Positions 8,258 to 17,617 of a stretch of DNA of 64,000 nt are shown piece by piece (the stretch's first letter is position 1; each line of letters starts with the position of its first letter). The stretch comes from JAXLYE01 sp046351595 (lineage in GTDB: Bacteria; Myxococcota_A; Polyangia; Palsa-1104; JAEUJZ01). Made by a program: the position numbers and the translations under genes. The DNA lies in contig JAXLYE010000010.1 in NCBI GenBank assembly GCA_046351595.1, positions 62,001 to 126,000 of the forward strand, written 5' to 3'. The notes beneath the pieces were generated by a model. The model did no database searches. It saw nothing but the letters and a program-made list of their open reading frames with translations, and was not told the origin of the DNA.

Positions 8258-10045
8258 TCAACCGTCCAGCGGCGGGCTCGCGGGGACGATCTCGCTGAGC
8301 CAGCCGAGGAGCTGGAGTCCGGGTACCCGCAGGGTCCGGTCTTTCTGGCTGGAGGGGAGCCGGATCTCCCGCTGCCCGCTGCCATAGGAGCCGCTGAGCG
8401 CAAAAGGACCCAGCGCCAGGCGACGGCCCTGGGTGAGGCAGGAGGTGAGGAGCGCCTGATCGTCCCGGCTCCAGTCGGCCGTGATCTCGACGTCGCGCGC
8501 CACGATCATCGCCACCGGCAGGAGCGGGAAGGAGCCCGCGTTCTCCGTTCCCGAGCCGGTGGAGTAGGTATTCCGCTTCTGGCCGGCGTGCGACCAGCTC
8601 CCCAGCCCGAGCAGCGTGCTCTCGAACCAGGGGCGGATGATCTGGACGCGCTGGAAGCGGAAGGAGACACGCAGGCCGCGCGTATCGGGAGACAGCGCGC
8701 GCTCGCTCCAGCCGCTCTGGCCCTGGCAACCGATGCGCCACATCCCGAGCGCGCGCTCGGTACGATCCGCATCCGTCGCGCTCGCGGGCCGATCGAGCAG
8801 CACCCGCGCCTCTGCGTACTCGGCGCTGGGCTCGTACCAGTTGCTGGGCGCGGCCTGACACGCGTGCCACAAGGCGTAGGGGTTCTGCACCCCGCGGCGC
8901 TTGGTGAGCTCGTAGCGCAGGCGCGCCGCATCAAAGAGCACCCCGACGCGGCCCCCGCGGACGCTGGTGGCGTCGCGCGCGCGCAGGGCGGCCTCGATCT
9001 GCAGAGCGTCGCGGCTGATCAGGCGCTGGCGCAGCTTCGTGAGCGAGGCATCCAGCTCGGGCGCCTGGGCCACCCACCGCTGGCGGTCCTGCGCGTCGCA
9101 TGCAGGCAGGGACCGGAACCTGGCCATGAGCCGGAGGACCGCAGACTCATACTGGCGCCGGTGCTGCAGGTACTCTTCATGGCGGGGCGAGTGGTCCAGG
9201 ACCCTGATCCGTGCGCCCGCCGCGTCGTAGTCCACGGCCTCGTGAACCAGCATCTTGAGTGCATCACGCGCCGCCGCGGGCAGAGCAGCCATGGCCTGGA
9301 GCCCGATCTGCGCAGGGCTGAGCAGCTGCAGCCGGGCCAGCCCCGCGCGCTCGATCCGGATCGCCTGCTCGGGAGCCGCTCGGGGCGGCAGCGCTGGGCG
9401 GAGTCCTTTCGGGTCCGCGGGGCGGCGCGCTGTGAAGGCGCGCACGCGCGGCCTGTACCCTGGGGCCTTGTGGGACGCGGCGTCGGCGCCTGGCTCGCTG
9501 AACACATCCGCGCAGACCAAGCGGCCGTACACCTTGTCCAGGGACTGCCCGCTCTCGGTGTGAACGGGCGAGAGCGCGGGGACTCCGTCCGCCAGCCGCG
9601 CCAGGTTCTCGGCGGTGAGCGGATCACCGTCCGGGTGCTTCGGGCTCCAGGGGTTCACAAACGCTTCCGCAGAGAGCGGCAGGCCCGGAAAAAGGAGCGA
9701 CAGGTGGCTGCGTTGGGCGTCGACAATCGCCGGCTCGCCATCGGGCTGCGCAGCGGTGAGGCTGTCAGACAGAAAATTATAGAGCGGAGCAAAGAACGCG
9801 GGCAGGCCCGGCATCACCGAGGTGCGGGAGGAGAGCGAGAGGACTGCGACGTCCGCGAGGCTTTGCGGCGCTCCGACCGCTGCGGCCTCGGCGGCCCGCG
9901 CTCCGCTGCTGCCGGCGGAGGGGCCGACGCCAGGCTCCTCGGGAGGAGCAAGGGCCGGCGCGGTGGGAAGGGGTAATTGCGACCGGTCGCGCCTTCGTCG
10001 TTCCACAGACCTCGTCCGAACCGCTCGGCAGGATCGCCGCTGCAC
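8258..10045 (-). CDS. Uncharacterised protein, possibly of a conserved RPWF-motif family
   Basis: The open frame allows 595 residues; the true start is uncertain. The first ~75 residues are Arg/Pro/Ala-rich and unconvincing, so ATG 9814 (MPGLPAFFAPLYNFLSD) is an alternative giving about 518 residues. The middle is helical and charged (HRRQYESAVLRLMARF, DRQRWVAQAPELDASLTKLR). The C-terminal part has RVQIIRPWFESTLLGLGSW and PLLPVAMIVARDVEITADWS. The IxRPWF and LVPxxLxVxRDVEI patterns occur in a family of long proteins of unknown function in fungi, actinobacteria and myxobacteria, by recollection. No signal peptide or catalytic motif is visible. Confidence 0.65.
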   Translation of the reverse strand: MQRRSCRAVRTRSVERRRRDRSQLPLPTAPALAPPEEPGVGPSAGSSGARAAEAAAVGAPQSLADVAVLSLSSRTSVMPGLPAFFAPLYNFLSDSLTAAQPDGEPAIVDAQRSHLSLLFPGLPLSAEAFVNPWSPKHPDGDPLTAENLARLADGVPALSPVHTESGQSLDKVYGRLVCADVFSEPGADAASHKAPGYRPRVRAFTARRPADPKGLRPALPPRAAPEQAIRIERAGLARLQLLSPAQIGLQAMAALPAAARDALKMLVHEAVDYDAAGARIRVLDHSPRHEEYLQHRRQYESAVLRLMARFRSLPACDAQDRQRWVAQAPELDASLTKLRQRLISRDALQIEAALRARDATSVRGGRVGVLFDAARLRYELTKRRGVQNPYALWHACQAAPSNWYEPSAEYAEARVLLDRPASATDADRTERALGMWRIGCQGQSGWSERALSPDTRGLRVSFRFQRVQIIRPWFESTLLGLGSWSHAGQKRNTYSTGSGTENAGSFPLLPVAMIVARDVEITADWSRDDQALLTSCLTQGRRLALGPFALSGSYGSGQREIRLPSSQKDRTLRVPGLQLLGWLSEIVPASPPLDG

Positions 10046-10236
10046 CGGGACTGTGGCTCACCATCGTCGATAGCCCCAGGGCGCTGGTGGCCCTGGATCT
10101 GACGGAGCCCACGAGGTAGAAGCCTTCCCAGCCCGAGCTACCGTGTTGCGGATAGACCACGAGCGGGGCGGGGGGAATCCGCGGTCTTAAGTGTCTAATT
10201 ATTTGTCAGGGTAGTTAGTACAACTTACCGTTGGCC

Positions 10237-10548
10237 ATGCTCAAAAAGACGTTCCTTGCTGTTGCCGCTGGGCTTGCTCTCGTCGGGTGCGTTGCTGAAG
10301 GCCCCGCTCAGCCCGTTCAATCAAAACCTCAAGGGCTGGTCAGCGTGAGCTGCACGCCGGGCGAACAGAAGTGTGACTTCTGCTGTCAGGAGAGTGGCGG
10401 ACCTTCCAGTAACGACTGCATCATCCAGTGTAACGACGAGGGCACTGGGTGGACGACGGTCGTCGATTGCGGCTGGGCTCAGGGCCGCTTCTTGACGGAT
10501 AGCTGCGTCGATACGAAGGGGGGTCCAATCTGCAGGACTGACTTCTGA
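10237..10548 (+). CDS. Small cysteine-rich lipoprotein
   Basis: Encodes 103 residues from ATG 10237; a TTG two codons earlier is a weaker alternative. The N-terminus MLKKTFLAVAAGLALVGC is a classic lipoprotein signal with lipobox LVGC and the lipidated Cys at residue 18. The mature part contains nine further Cys residues (including CDFCC and several spaced single Cys), suggesting a disulfide-stabilised envelope protein. No homologous family recognised. It stands alone between gene-poor spacers. Confidence 0.8.
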   Translation: MLKKTFLAVAAGLALVGCVAEGPAQPVQSKPQGLVSVSCTPGEQKCDFCCQESGGPSSNDCIIQCNDEGTGWTTVVDCGWAQGRFLTDSCVDTKGGPICRTDF

Positions 10549-11257
10549 CGCAACCCCCGAGGCCGGGCCACCTCGGCCCGCTTTGGCCGCTTCGCACCGT
10601 TGTCCCCGCCTCGCGCCCTTGCCTCGGTGGCGAGAGGAAGGGTGCAGACCGTAATCGCAAAGGGAGGCAAGCTGGGCGTGGAACTGGAGAGCTTCGAAAG
10701 ATAGATATTCTTCCGTATACTTCCAGAAGATTGAGCGTCGCTGGTCTGACAGCTCCGCCGATGAGGCGCGGCCAGCGCCAATCTGCGCGAACTCTCACGG
10801 CTTGCGCAGCGATTCCAGACACTGCGGGACGTCTCGGCCTTTCGCGAGCCAGCTCGCGGCCTGCTGGCTCGAGCTGACCGGAGGCTAAACGCCAGCCTGG
10901 TCCCGGCTCGGCTCGATGGACCGACCTTGCAAGGGAAAGAGAGACTTCAGCCCGAAGCAGTGCAGAGCAGGCCGTGACGCCGCGGTGAATAGTGGGGCGC
11001 TACCGTTTCCGTCGAGAAAGCCCGCCGGCGTTTTCCGAAACCCCACAAATCCGACGAGGACGGCTCGGAAAGCTCCAGGCCGATAGGCAAATCCCCTCGC
11101 ACCTCGTCACCACGACAGGCGGCACAGTCGCGGTGGACTGCTCGCCCCGTCACAGACGAGTGCGAAGCAGTGTCGTCTTTACGCAAGCACTACGGCAAGC
11201 TCACTGTAACCTGTACCTGCCAACTCCAGCTGGATCACTATGCTTGTGAGCTGCGCT
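10549..11257. other. 700-base spacer without a supported gene
   Basis: Open frames here are short and their translations carry no recognisable domain or signal peptide. Base composition falls gradually towards the low-GC FG-GAP gene that follows. No tRNA-like clover or obvious repeat was seen. Confidence 0.4.
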
Positions 11258-12706
11258 TCACTTGCACTGCGATTGCTGAACCAGGACGGAGACGGTGTTG
11301 CCGTTCGTGAATGTGGACCCGCCGTTGGCGGTGATGATGTCAGGGAGACCATCGCTGTTCAAATCTGCGATCGTTGTACTGAATGCGTTGGTTCCAATCG
11401 GGAAGGTGTTGGCCGCGCTGCCTGTGAACATCGGCATGGCCGCACCGTTTCCAAGAAGCGCCATCACGCTGGCAATGCCTGAATTGGCTACGATGATGTC
11501 TTGGCTTCCATCTGCGTTGATATCGACGATGGCGGTACCGTACGCGCCGACTCCCGCCGAAACAGTCTGACTTGAGTTGAAAGTGCCATCTCCTTTGCCT
11601 GTCGCGTAAGTGACGCTGCTATTGTCCTTTGAAGACACTGCGATATCGAGCAAGGTATCACGGTTGAGGTCGGCGATAGCGACCTGACCGGCGTTGGGAA
11701 TTCCAGAGATGTTCGTCGTCCCCGCGAACGAGCCGGTGCCATCGCCGAGGCGGATTGCGACGAAGCCCGCCGGTGAACTCGCTGCGAGATCCAATTTCCC
11801 GTCATGATTGATGTCGGCAACAGCGACAAAGTTCGTGGCGCCGCCGATGGGCGAAACCTTGGCCCCCTTGATGTCGCCGCTCCCGTTCCCCATGAAGGCG
11901 ATGACCATGTTGTTAAAGCCGAGTGAACCGACTAGGATGTCGAGCTTGGTATCGCCGTCTAGGTCGGCGAATTTAATGGCGTAGGGACCTTTGAGCTCAG
12001 GACTCGAAAACTGATTCCCCAGAGAGAATGTGCCATTTCCGTTGCCATTGGCGATTGCGACGTATTGGCCAGCGCCATTAGAGTATAGAGCAATAGCCAG
12101 ATCCAGTTTTCCATCGCGATTGAAGTCACCGGCATCGATTCCGACTGGGTCAGGCGCGTTCATTAAGACTGTCGTAGGGATGCCGAAAGTACCATCGCCG
12201 TTGCCCTGGAAGTAGGTCACGGTTCCGCTGGTTCGATTCGTGTTTACAATATCAAGCTTGCCATCTTTGTTGAAGTCGGCTACGGTGGCAGTGCTCACAC
12301 CAACGGCAGCGCTTAGGTCGGTCTTAGCGAAGCTTAGGGATGAGGTGCGGTAGATAAGCGATTTCCCATCGGTGGCAGACTGCATGTCAGGATTTGTCAC
12401 GACCACCGGCTGCACCGCGCAGATCCCCGGCTTGGCTGGCGCATTGCATGTGATTTGCGTAGCGGTAATATCTGCATTAATGCATGGCGCACCGCCGACC
12501 GTAATCATGGCGTTATTTTGAAATCCACTGCCTCTAATAGTGATCATTTCGCCGGTATTGATAACGCTTTTAGGGAAGATTTCACTTATAATCGGTGGCG
12601 ACAGTTTCATCATGTCCAGCGACCCGCTGTCGCAACTCGACTGACCAAGGCCGACTCCCATTAGGACGTAGCTACTGACCTTGAGCAGTTTCTTGAAATT
12701 CTTCAT
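11258..12706 (-). CDS. Exported FG-GAP/VCBS-repeat protein with IPT/TIG domain
   Basis: Encodes 482 residues. An N-terminal signal (MKNFKKLLKVSSYVLMGVGL) is followed by a Cys at QSSCDSG that might be lipidated, though the lipobox is poor. An IPT/TIG immunoglobulin-like domain (about residues 35-120, with ISEIFPKSVINTGEMITIRG) is followed by at least seven FG-GAP/VCBS repeats with the calcium-binding pattern DFNxDGxLD (DFNKDGKLD, DFNRDGKLD, DLDGDTKLD, DINHDGKLD). These should fold as an integrin-alpha-like propeller on the cell surface. GC content is much lower than in the other FG-GAP genes of this window, suggesting recent acquisition. Confidence 0.88.
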   Translation of the reverse strand: MKNFKKLLKVSSYVLMGVGLGQSSCDSGSLDMMKLSPPIISEIFPKSVINTGEMITIRGSGFQNNAMITVGGAPCINADITATQITCNAPAKPGICAVQPVVVTNPDMQSATDGKSLIYRTSSLSFAKTDLSAAVGVSTATVADFNKDGKLDIVNTNRTSGTVTYFQGNGDGTFGIPTTVLMNAPDPVGIDAGDFNRDGKLDLAIALYSNGAGQYVAIANGNGNGTFSLGNQFSSPELKGPYAIKFADLDGDTKLDILVGSLGFNNMVIAFMGNGSGDIKGAKVSPIGGATNFVAVADINHDGKLDLAASSPAGFVAIRLGDGTGSFAGTTNISGIPNAGQVAIADLNRDTLLDIAVSSKDNSSVTYATGKGDGTFNSSQTVSAGVGAYGTAIVDINADGSQDIIVANSGIASVMALLGNGAAMPMFTGSAANTFPIGTNAFSTTIADLNSDGLPDIITANGGSTFTNGNTVSVLVQQSQCK

Positions 12707-13263
12707 GTTTTCTCTGTCCTTTGGTGATAATTGCGTAAGCGTTCAGAGGGTCTGCTGAGCCATTGTCTAGAGCTGGGCCGTAGGGCATCGAAACCCGAAG
12801 CTCGGGGTTTCGGTTCTCCGACGAGAGCCAAGGCCGATCTGCAAGATCCCTTGAGCGCTTACATGATTTCTTTGCCGGGCCCGTAGATCATTCCGCAGGC
12901 GTGGCGTACTGATAGGCATTGTGATCGTAGATCAAAATCGTACACATCGGTGGGCTTGGATATTCTTTCAATAATAAATTAATAAATTTTGTCGTACCAG
13001 TTCGCAGGAAGCAGGTCGATGTCGTCTTGGGCCGTACCCCCTCGCCGCCGCCCCGTCGTGACCCATTATCCCGATTCTGAGAGTCTGTGCTGCGCCGACT
13101 CCTCTGAATCAGCGCTGGCCATCCAGTCGGCGAGTGTTGTGAGATAAGGGGGATCCCTTTTTGCCCTTGCTACGAACCTACTACCTCTTCGCACAGAGGC
13201 GTCCGAGCCGGCAAGTGGTCGCAGAGCAGCTCCTGCATCCAGACAGGCGGACGACGCTCCTCC
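12707..13263. other. Promoter-side spacer of the FG-GAP gene, AT-rich core
   Basis: A 550-base spacer with no supported gene. It holds an AT-rich block near 12958-12995 (AATAATAAATTAATAAATTTT), a likely promoter region for the leftward FG-GAP gene. The right part (13020-13263) is GC-rich again and only yields shadow frames of the regulator gene that follows. Confidence 0.4.
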
Positions 13264-13581
13264 TCATCGAGCCCCAGGGGCCGCAGGCCCATCCAGGGGA
13301 TCCGGTCGCTCCGGCTCTCGCAGCCGGACTCCCTGTCCGCCGCCGTTTGCCGGGATGAACACCACCCCGGCGTCCTCCAGCGCCCGGACAATCGCCTGCA
13401 TCGTCGGGCCGCGCGGGACGCGGTGCCCCTTCTCGAAGTCGAGCAGCGTCTGAAGGTGGACCCCGGAAGCCGCGGCGAGCTCGCGCTGGGACAGGCCCAG
13501 CAGACCTCGCGCCCCCCGGCATTGCCGGGCTGTAATTAGGGTTTTTATCCTAATTTCCGGTATTTTGTCCTTGATTTCCAA
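13264..13581 (-). CDS. Xre-family helix-turn-helix regulator
   Basis: A small DNA-binding protein. The segment ARQCRGARGLLGLSQRELAAASGV, then LLDFEKGHRVPRGPTMQAI, is a standard Xre/Cro helix-turn-helix, followed by the ALEDAGVVFIPANGGGQGVRL tail typical of single-domain regulators of this kind. The longest frame starts with TTG at 13581 (105 residues). Family members usually start immediately before the ITARQC segment, so translation could begin near 13536. A perfect inverted repeat lies exactly over the leader codons, suggesting autoregulation. Neighbours on either side are unrelated. Confidence 0.78.
   Translation of the reverse strand: MEIKDKIPEIRIKTLITARQCRGARGLLGLSQRELAAASGVHLQTLLDFEKGHRVPRGPTMQAIVRALEDAGVVFIPANGGGQGVRLREPERPDPLDGPAAPGAR
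13534..13555. promoter_or_regulatory. Perfect inverted repeat over the Xre gene start (putative operator)
   Basis: AATTAGG and CCTAATT, 7 bases each, are exact reverse complements separated by the 8-base AT-rich centre GTTTTTAT. The site overlaps the first codons of the Xre frame, directly before the part coding for the helix-turn-helix domain. It is AT-rich in a GC-rich context. Placement and symmetry suggest the operator of the regulator itself. Confidence 0.5.
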
Positions 13582-13819
13582 GCCGAGCCCTGTACGTTTG
13601 CCTTGTCAAGAGGTGGCATCTTGCCACTTCGTCCATCGGGCATCCAGGACTGTCCTCGGGCAGGGTCTGTCCGCGGTCGCGCGCGCATATTCCGGAACTT
13701 CGCCCGTGCGTCCTCACGCATGGAGGGATTCCTATGTCCTCTCTCTCGGGTGCGCAGCAGGCTATCTGTAAGTCCGAAAGGAATGGAGTAGCTGGGCCGA
13801 CGAGACTGATGAAGCACAG

Positions 13820-14110
13820 ATGTGGAAGGTCAGGCCGGATGAACCTGAGCGCTTCATTTCCGGTTTGATGCAGCGCCTCCGCGCTCGCCTGGGACGACGC
13901 TGTGAGCGCCTCATGAGCAGGCTCCAGATTCGCGCGGGCCATCGAGGCTCCCGGCGGCTGGTGCTTGAGGCCCTGCGTCTCCGCCCGCTGCATGCAGGCG
14001 CCGATCCAGAGTGGTGGCTGATCATCTGGAATGTCGAACGCATGTCGGTCCGGTTCCAGCGCTTCCCGACGCGCGAGGCGCTCCGGGCTGCGGTCCGTGC
14101 CCGGGTCTGA
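13820..14110 (+). CDS. Short hypothetical protein (weak)
   Basis: A 96-residue frame from ATG 13820, basic (many Arg), ending EWWLIIWNVERMSVRFQRF and then an Ala/Arg-rich helix. The aromatic C-terminal part looks more like protein than like random high-GC translation, but no family, signal peptide or ribosome site is recognised and overlapping frames exist on the other strand. Treat as a possible gene or fragment only. Confidence 0.3.
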   Translation: MWKVRPDEPERFISGLMQRLRARLGRRCERLMSRLQIRAGHRGSRRLVLEALRLRPLHAGADPEWWLIIWNVERMSVRFQRFPTREALRAAVRARV

Positions 14111-14198
14111 TGGCGACACTCGCCGACCCGTCCACCTGGAGCCCGCACCAGTGCACGCGAGCTCGATGCCTGTGGTACGGTCCGCGCACGAACACCGC

Positions 14199-15410
14199 AT
14201 GAAGACCTCGCTCGAGCACCTCCCCGACTCCAAGCAGGCCCAGCTAGGCGCCATCGCAGAGCTGTTCCAGGGCTGCCCTGCCGTCGACAAGCTGATCCTC
14301 TTTGGGAGCTTCGCGCGCGGCAACTGGGTCGAGGACAGAGAGACCGGATACGTCAGCGACTTCGACCTGTGCGTCGTCGTCGACACCGAGAAGCAGGCGG
14401 CGGATCTCGCGCTCTGGGGCGAGCTGGAGCGCCGCACACGCGAGATCGCCGGCCGCACTCCGGTCACGCTCATCGTCCACGACATCAAGTTCCTCAACCA
14501 CGAGATCCGGCGCGGGCAGTTTTTTTTCGCAGACGTAGCCAACGAGGGCGTGCTGCTCGTCGACAAGCGGCGGTACTCGCTGGCCAAGCCCAAGGCGCTG
14601 AACGCGGCCGAGCGGCTGGAGCTGGCGGAGTACAACTTCGCGACGTGGTTCGACTCGGCGACGGAGTTCTGGCGCGGGAGCCGCTACTACACGGCGCGCA
14701 ACCTGACCAAGCACGCCGCGTTCCTTCTGCACCAGGCGACCGAGCGTTACTGGCACGCCGCTCACCTCGTTTTTACCGGGTACAAACAGCAGACCCATGA
14801 TATCGAGAAGCTGGGCACGATGGCGGCCGAGCAGCACGCGCTGCTCGTCGAGGCGCTGCCCAAGACCGAGCCCGAGGACAAGCGGCTGTTCGACCTTTTG
14901 AAGAAGGCGTATATCGAGGCGCGCTACTCCGGCTCCTACCGCATCACGCAGGAGGAACTGAGCACGCTGCAGGCGCGGGTGATTGTCTTGGCAGAGAGAG
15001 TACGCACGGCGTGCCTTGAGAAGCTGGCGAGCTTCTGCGGCACCGAGGCCGTGCGTACCGATCTGCCGGTGCCGCCGCAGATGGAGGAGCCGCCGCTGAG
15101 CACCCTGCCAGCGCTGCCCGAGGATCCGAAAGACTTTGCGCAGTGGGCCCGGAACCTGGCCGAGCTCTCGGAGCAGCGCGCGCAGGCGGAGCGGCAACAG
15201 GGCGAAGCCATCGGCGAGCAGCGCGGGCGGGCCGAAGGAAAGACGGACACCCTGCGCGAGAACATCCTGCTGGTGCTGCGCGCACGCGGGGTCGCCGTGC
15301 CGCCCGAGCTGGAGCAGTCGATCCGTGCCTGCTCCGACGCCGCCACGCTGGCAGCCTGGCTCGAGCGCGCCGCGATCGTCGTCCGTGCGGATCAGGTTCT
15401 GACCGGCTGA
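14199..15410 (+). CDS. MNT-HEPN-like nucleotidyltransferase protein, copy 1
   Basis: Encodes 403 residues from ATG 14199. Residues ~30-100 are a minimal nucleotidyltransferase domain with GSFARG (36-41) and SDFDL (53-57, Asp54/Asp56). A HEPN-type helical domain follows, with RNLTKH matching Rx4H and the neighbouring HQATERYWHAAHLV helix. A coiled, Gln/Arg-rich linker leads to a C-terminal tail (ILLVLRARGVAVPPELEQSI, then a short Ala/Trp-containing helix) like the tail of some recombination-promoting-nuclease proteins. MNT and HEPN usually form separate antitoxin and toxin genes; here they are one protein. Copy 2 lies at 25222-26445, and a remnant at 31004-31181. Activity is inferred from family only. 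Confidence 0.8.
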   Translation: MKTSLEHLPDSKQAQLGAIAELFQGCPAVDKLILFGSFARGNWVEDRETGYVSDFDLCVVVDTEKQAADLALWGELERRTREIAGRTPVTLIVHDIKFLNHEIRRGQFFFADVANEGVLLVDKRRYSLAKPKALNAAERLELAEYNFATWFDSATEFWRGSRYYTARNLTKHAAFLLHQATERYWHAAHLVFTGYKQQTHDIEKLGTMAAEQHALLVEALPKTEPEDKRLFDLLKKAYIEARYSGSYRITQEELSTLQARVIVLAERVRTACLEKLASFCGTEAVRTDLPVPPQMEEPPLSTLPALPEDPKDFAQWARNLAELSEQRAQAERQQGEAIGEQRGRAEGKTDTLRENILLVLRARGVAVPPELEQSIRACSDAATLAAWLERAAIVVRADQVLTG

Positions 15411-15454
15411 GCCTGAAGGAGACCAGCGGCTCGACGCCTCCGGCCGCCCCGCGC

Positions 15455-15999
15455 TGCGTCCGGTAGCTGGGTCCGTCCAAGACCACCACGTGCGCGTGGT
15501 GCAGCAGCCGGTCCAGCGCCGCGGAGGCCAGCAGCGCGTCGCCAAACAGCGCGCCCCACTCCGACACGGAGCGATCGGACGTCAGCACGAGCGCGCCTTG
15601 CTCATACCGTCGCCGCACCAGCTCGTACAGGTCGGCCGACTCCTCGGGGCCCAGCGGGCGCAGGCCCAGGTCGTCGACGATCAGCAGCTCGCACGCGGCG
15701 TACTTGTGCATCTTCTGGGCGTAGCTGCCGTCTCCGCGCGCCGCCCGCAGGCTCGCAAACAGCGCCTGCGCATCCAGGTACAGCGTCGAGAAGCCGGCGC
15801 GGCAGGCGCGCTGCCCCAGCGCCTGCGCCAGGTGCGACTTGCCCACGCCGGCGGGCCCCACCAGCAGCACCACCTCGCGCCGCGTCACGAAGGAGCAGGT
15901 GCCCAGCTCCAGGAGCTTCTCTCGGGGAATCTGCGGGTTGAAGCGCCAGTCGAAGTCTTCCAGCGACTTGTGCGAGGGGAAGGCGGCGCAGCGCCGGGG
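15455..15999 (-). pseudogene. istB: IS21-family IstB ATPase remnant
   Basis: The minus strand encodes SLEDFDWRFNPQIPREKLLEL, then the Walker A segment GPAGVGKSHLAQALG, the Walker B segment ACELLIVDDLGLRPL, and SRSV-EWGALFGDALLASAALDRLLHHAHVVVLDG. This is the AAA+ core of the IS21 helper protein IstB. The N-terminal ~60 residues and the C-terminus are missing: upstream the frame turns into unrelated sequence, and downstream it runs without a stop into the antisense of the MNT-HEPN gene. No IstA transposase or terminal repeats are present, so it is a dead fragment. Confidence 0.85.
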
Positions 16000-16153
16000 A
16001 CTGATCCGGGAAGGGTCACGTATTCCACGTTCCCGAACAGGACGGAGCGGGCAAGGAGGCGAGCGGGCGCTGCATGGGTTTGCAGTCGGACGCGGAAGAG
16101 AGTAGACAGGAGCGCTCGCTCTCTCCGATTCAGCCCTCGCTCCCAACCAGAAT

Positions 16154-17593
16154 ATGACACAAACTACGACCCAGTCCGCGGCGCCCGCAGTCTCTTTGGA
16201 CTTCTCGACCCTCCCGCTCGCACCGCCGCTCGCGCAGGCGATCCGGGTGCTGGGCTTCTCCCAGATGACGCCCGTTCAGGAGCACGCGCTCCCGAGCCTG
16301 CTGGCCGGTCGGGACGTGATCGCGCAGGCGCGCGCCGGCAGCGGCAAGACCGTGGCTTTCGGGCTGGGGCTTTTGGCCCGCCTGCAGACCGAGGGGGATG
16401 CCGCGAGCGGCGCCGCACGGGTGCAGGCGCTCGTGCTCTGTCCGACGCGCGAGCTGGCCGATCAGGTTGCAAACGAGCTGCGCCGCCTGGCGCGCTTCCT
16501 CGCCAACGTGCGCATCGTGACGCTGTGCGGAGGAGTGCCCGTGCGGACGCAGCGCCCGTCGCTGCAGATCGCTCCCCACGTCGTGGTCGGCACCCCGGGC
16601 CGCGTGCTCGATCACCTGCAGCGCGGGACCATCGAGCTAGGCGCGCTGCGCGTGCTGGTGCTCGATGAGGCCGATCGCATGCTCGACATGGGGTTCCTGG
16701 AGTCGATCACCGACGTCGTGGAGCAGGCCGCACGGGAGCGGCAGACGCTGCTCTTCTCGGCGACCTTCCCGCACGAGATCCGCGCCCTCAGCCGCGAGCT
16801 GCAGCGTGATCCCGTCGCGGTCACCGTCGATAACGCCGTCAGCGAGGCGGACATCGAGCAGCTCTGCTTCGCGGTCGATCCGGCCCACAAGCCGGCCCAA
16901 AAGATAGATGCGCTGGCCGCGCTGCTCCTTCACTACCGGCCTGAGTCGACGCTCGTCTTCTGCCACACCCGCAGCGACGTGCGCGAGGTCACCGCGCAGC
17001 TTGGTGAGCGGGGCTTCTCGGTGCTGGCGCTGCACGGTGAGCTCGAGCAGCGCGAGCGCGACGAGGTGCTGCTGCGCTTTGCCAACAAGAGCTGCTCGGT
17101 GCTGGTGGCCACCGACGTGGCGGCCCGCGGTCTCGACATCAAGGACCTGTCCGCGGTCGTATCCTGGGAGCTGCCCACCGATGCCGATGTCCACGTCCAC
17201 CGCATCGGGCGCACCGGCCGCGCCGGGAGCAAGGGGCTGGCGCTCGCGCTCTGCTCCCCGCGTGAGCGCGAGCGCCTTGTGGCGATCGAGCGGGCGACCG
17301 GAGCGGCGGTGCGCTTCGGCCAGCTCCCGAGCGGCAGCGCCGACAGCCAGCCGACGCCGCCCGCCATGACCACGCTGCTCATCGACGGCGGCAAGCAGGA
17401 CAAGCTGCGCGCCGGCGACCTGCTCGGCGCGCTCACCGGCGACGTCGGCCTGCCGGGCGAGGTCGTGGGCAAGATCCACATCGCCGCCCGCTACAGCTAC
17501 GTCGCGATCCGCCGCGACCGCGCCGAGGCCGCGCTGCAGGGGCTGCGCGCCGGCAAGATCAAGAGGCGGTCGTTCCGCGTAAGGAAGCTGTAG
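16154..17593 (+). CDS. dbpA: ATP-dependent RNA helicase DbpA
   Basis: DEAD-box helicase, 479 residues. The motifs occur in order: Q motif GFSQMTPVQEHALP, Walker A ARAGSGKT, PTREL, TPGRVLDHL, DEAD at 171-174 followed by RMLDMGF, SAT, and in the second RecA lobe ATDVAARGLDIK and HRIGRTGRAG. The C-terminal ~75 residues (KLRAGDLLGALTG, then GKIHI, YVAI, GLRAGKIKRRSFRVRKL) are the DbpA RNA-binding domain that recognises hairpin 92 of 23S rRNA, so a role in large ribosomal subunit assembly is expected. Usual length ~460. The DTW-domain gene follows after 24 bases on the same strand. Confidence 0.95.
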   Translation: MTQTTTQSAAPAVSLDFSTLPLAPPLAQAIRVLGFSQMTPVQEHALPSLLAGRDVIAQARAGSGKTVAFGLGLLARLQTEGDAASGAARVQALVLCPTRELADQVANELRRLARFLANVRIVTLCGGVPVRTQRPSLQIAPHVVVGTPGRVLDHLQRGTIELGALRVLVLDEADRMLDMGFLESITDVVEQAARERQTLLFSATFPHEIRALSRELQRDPVAVTVDNAVSEADIEQLCFAVDPAHKPAQKIDALAALLLHYRPESTLVFCHTRSDVREVTAQLGERGFSVLALHGELEQRERDEVLLRFANKSCSVLVATDVAARGLDIKDLSAVVSWELPTDADVHVHRIGRTGRAGSKGLALALCSPRERERLVAIERATGAAVRFGQLPSGSADSQPTPPAMTTLLIDGGKQDKLRAGDLLGALTGDVGLPGEVVGKIHIAARYSYVAIRRDRAEAALQGLRAGKIKRRSFRVRKL

Positions 17594-17617
17594 GAGCTCT
17601 CCGAAAGGCCGTACAGC

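Noticed and set aside
7854..8870. A 338-codon frame at the end of the 595-residue hypothetical gene
   Set aside because: It runs in another frame of the same strand with Arg-rich noise; the competing frame has coherent secondary-structure patterns and aromatic motifs.
13550..14635. A 361-codon minus-strand frame over the MNT-HEPN gene start
   Set aside because: It is the shadow of the nucleotidyltransferase domain and has no protein-like features.
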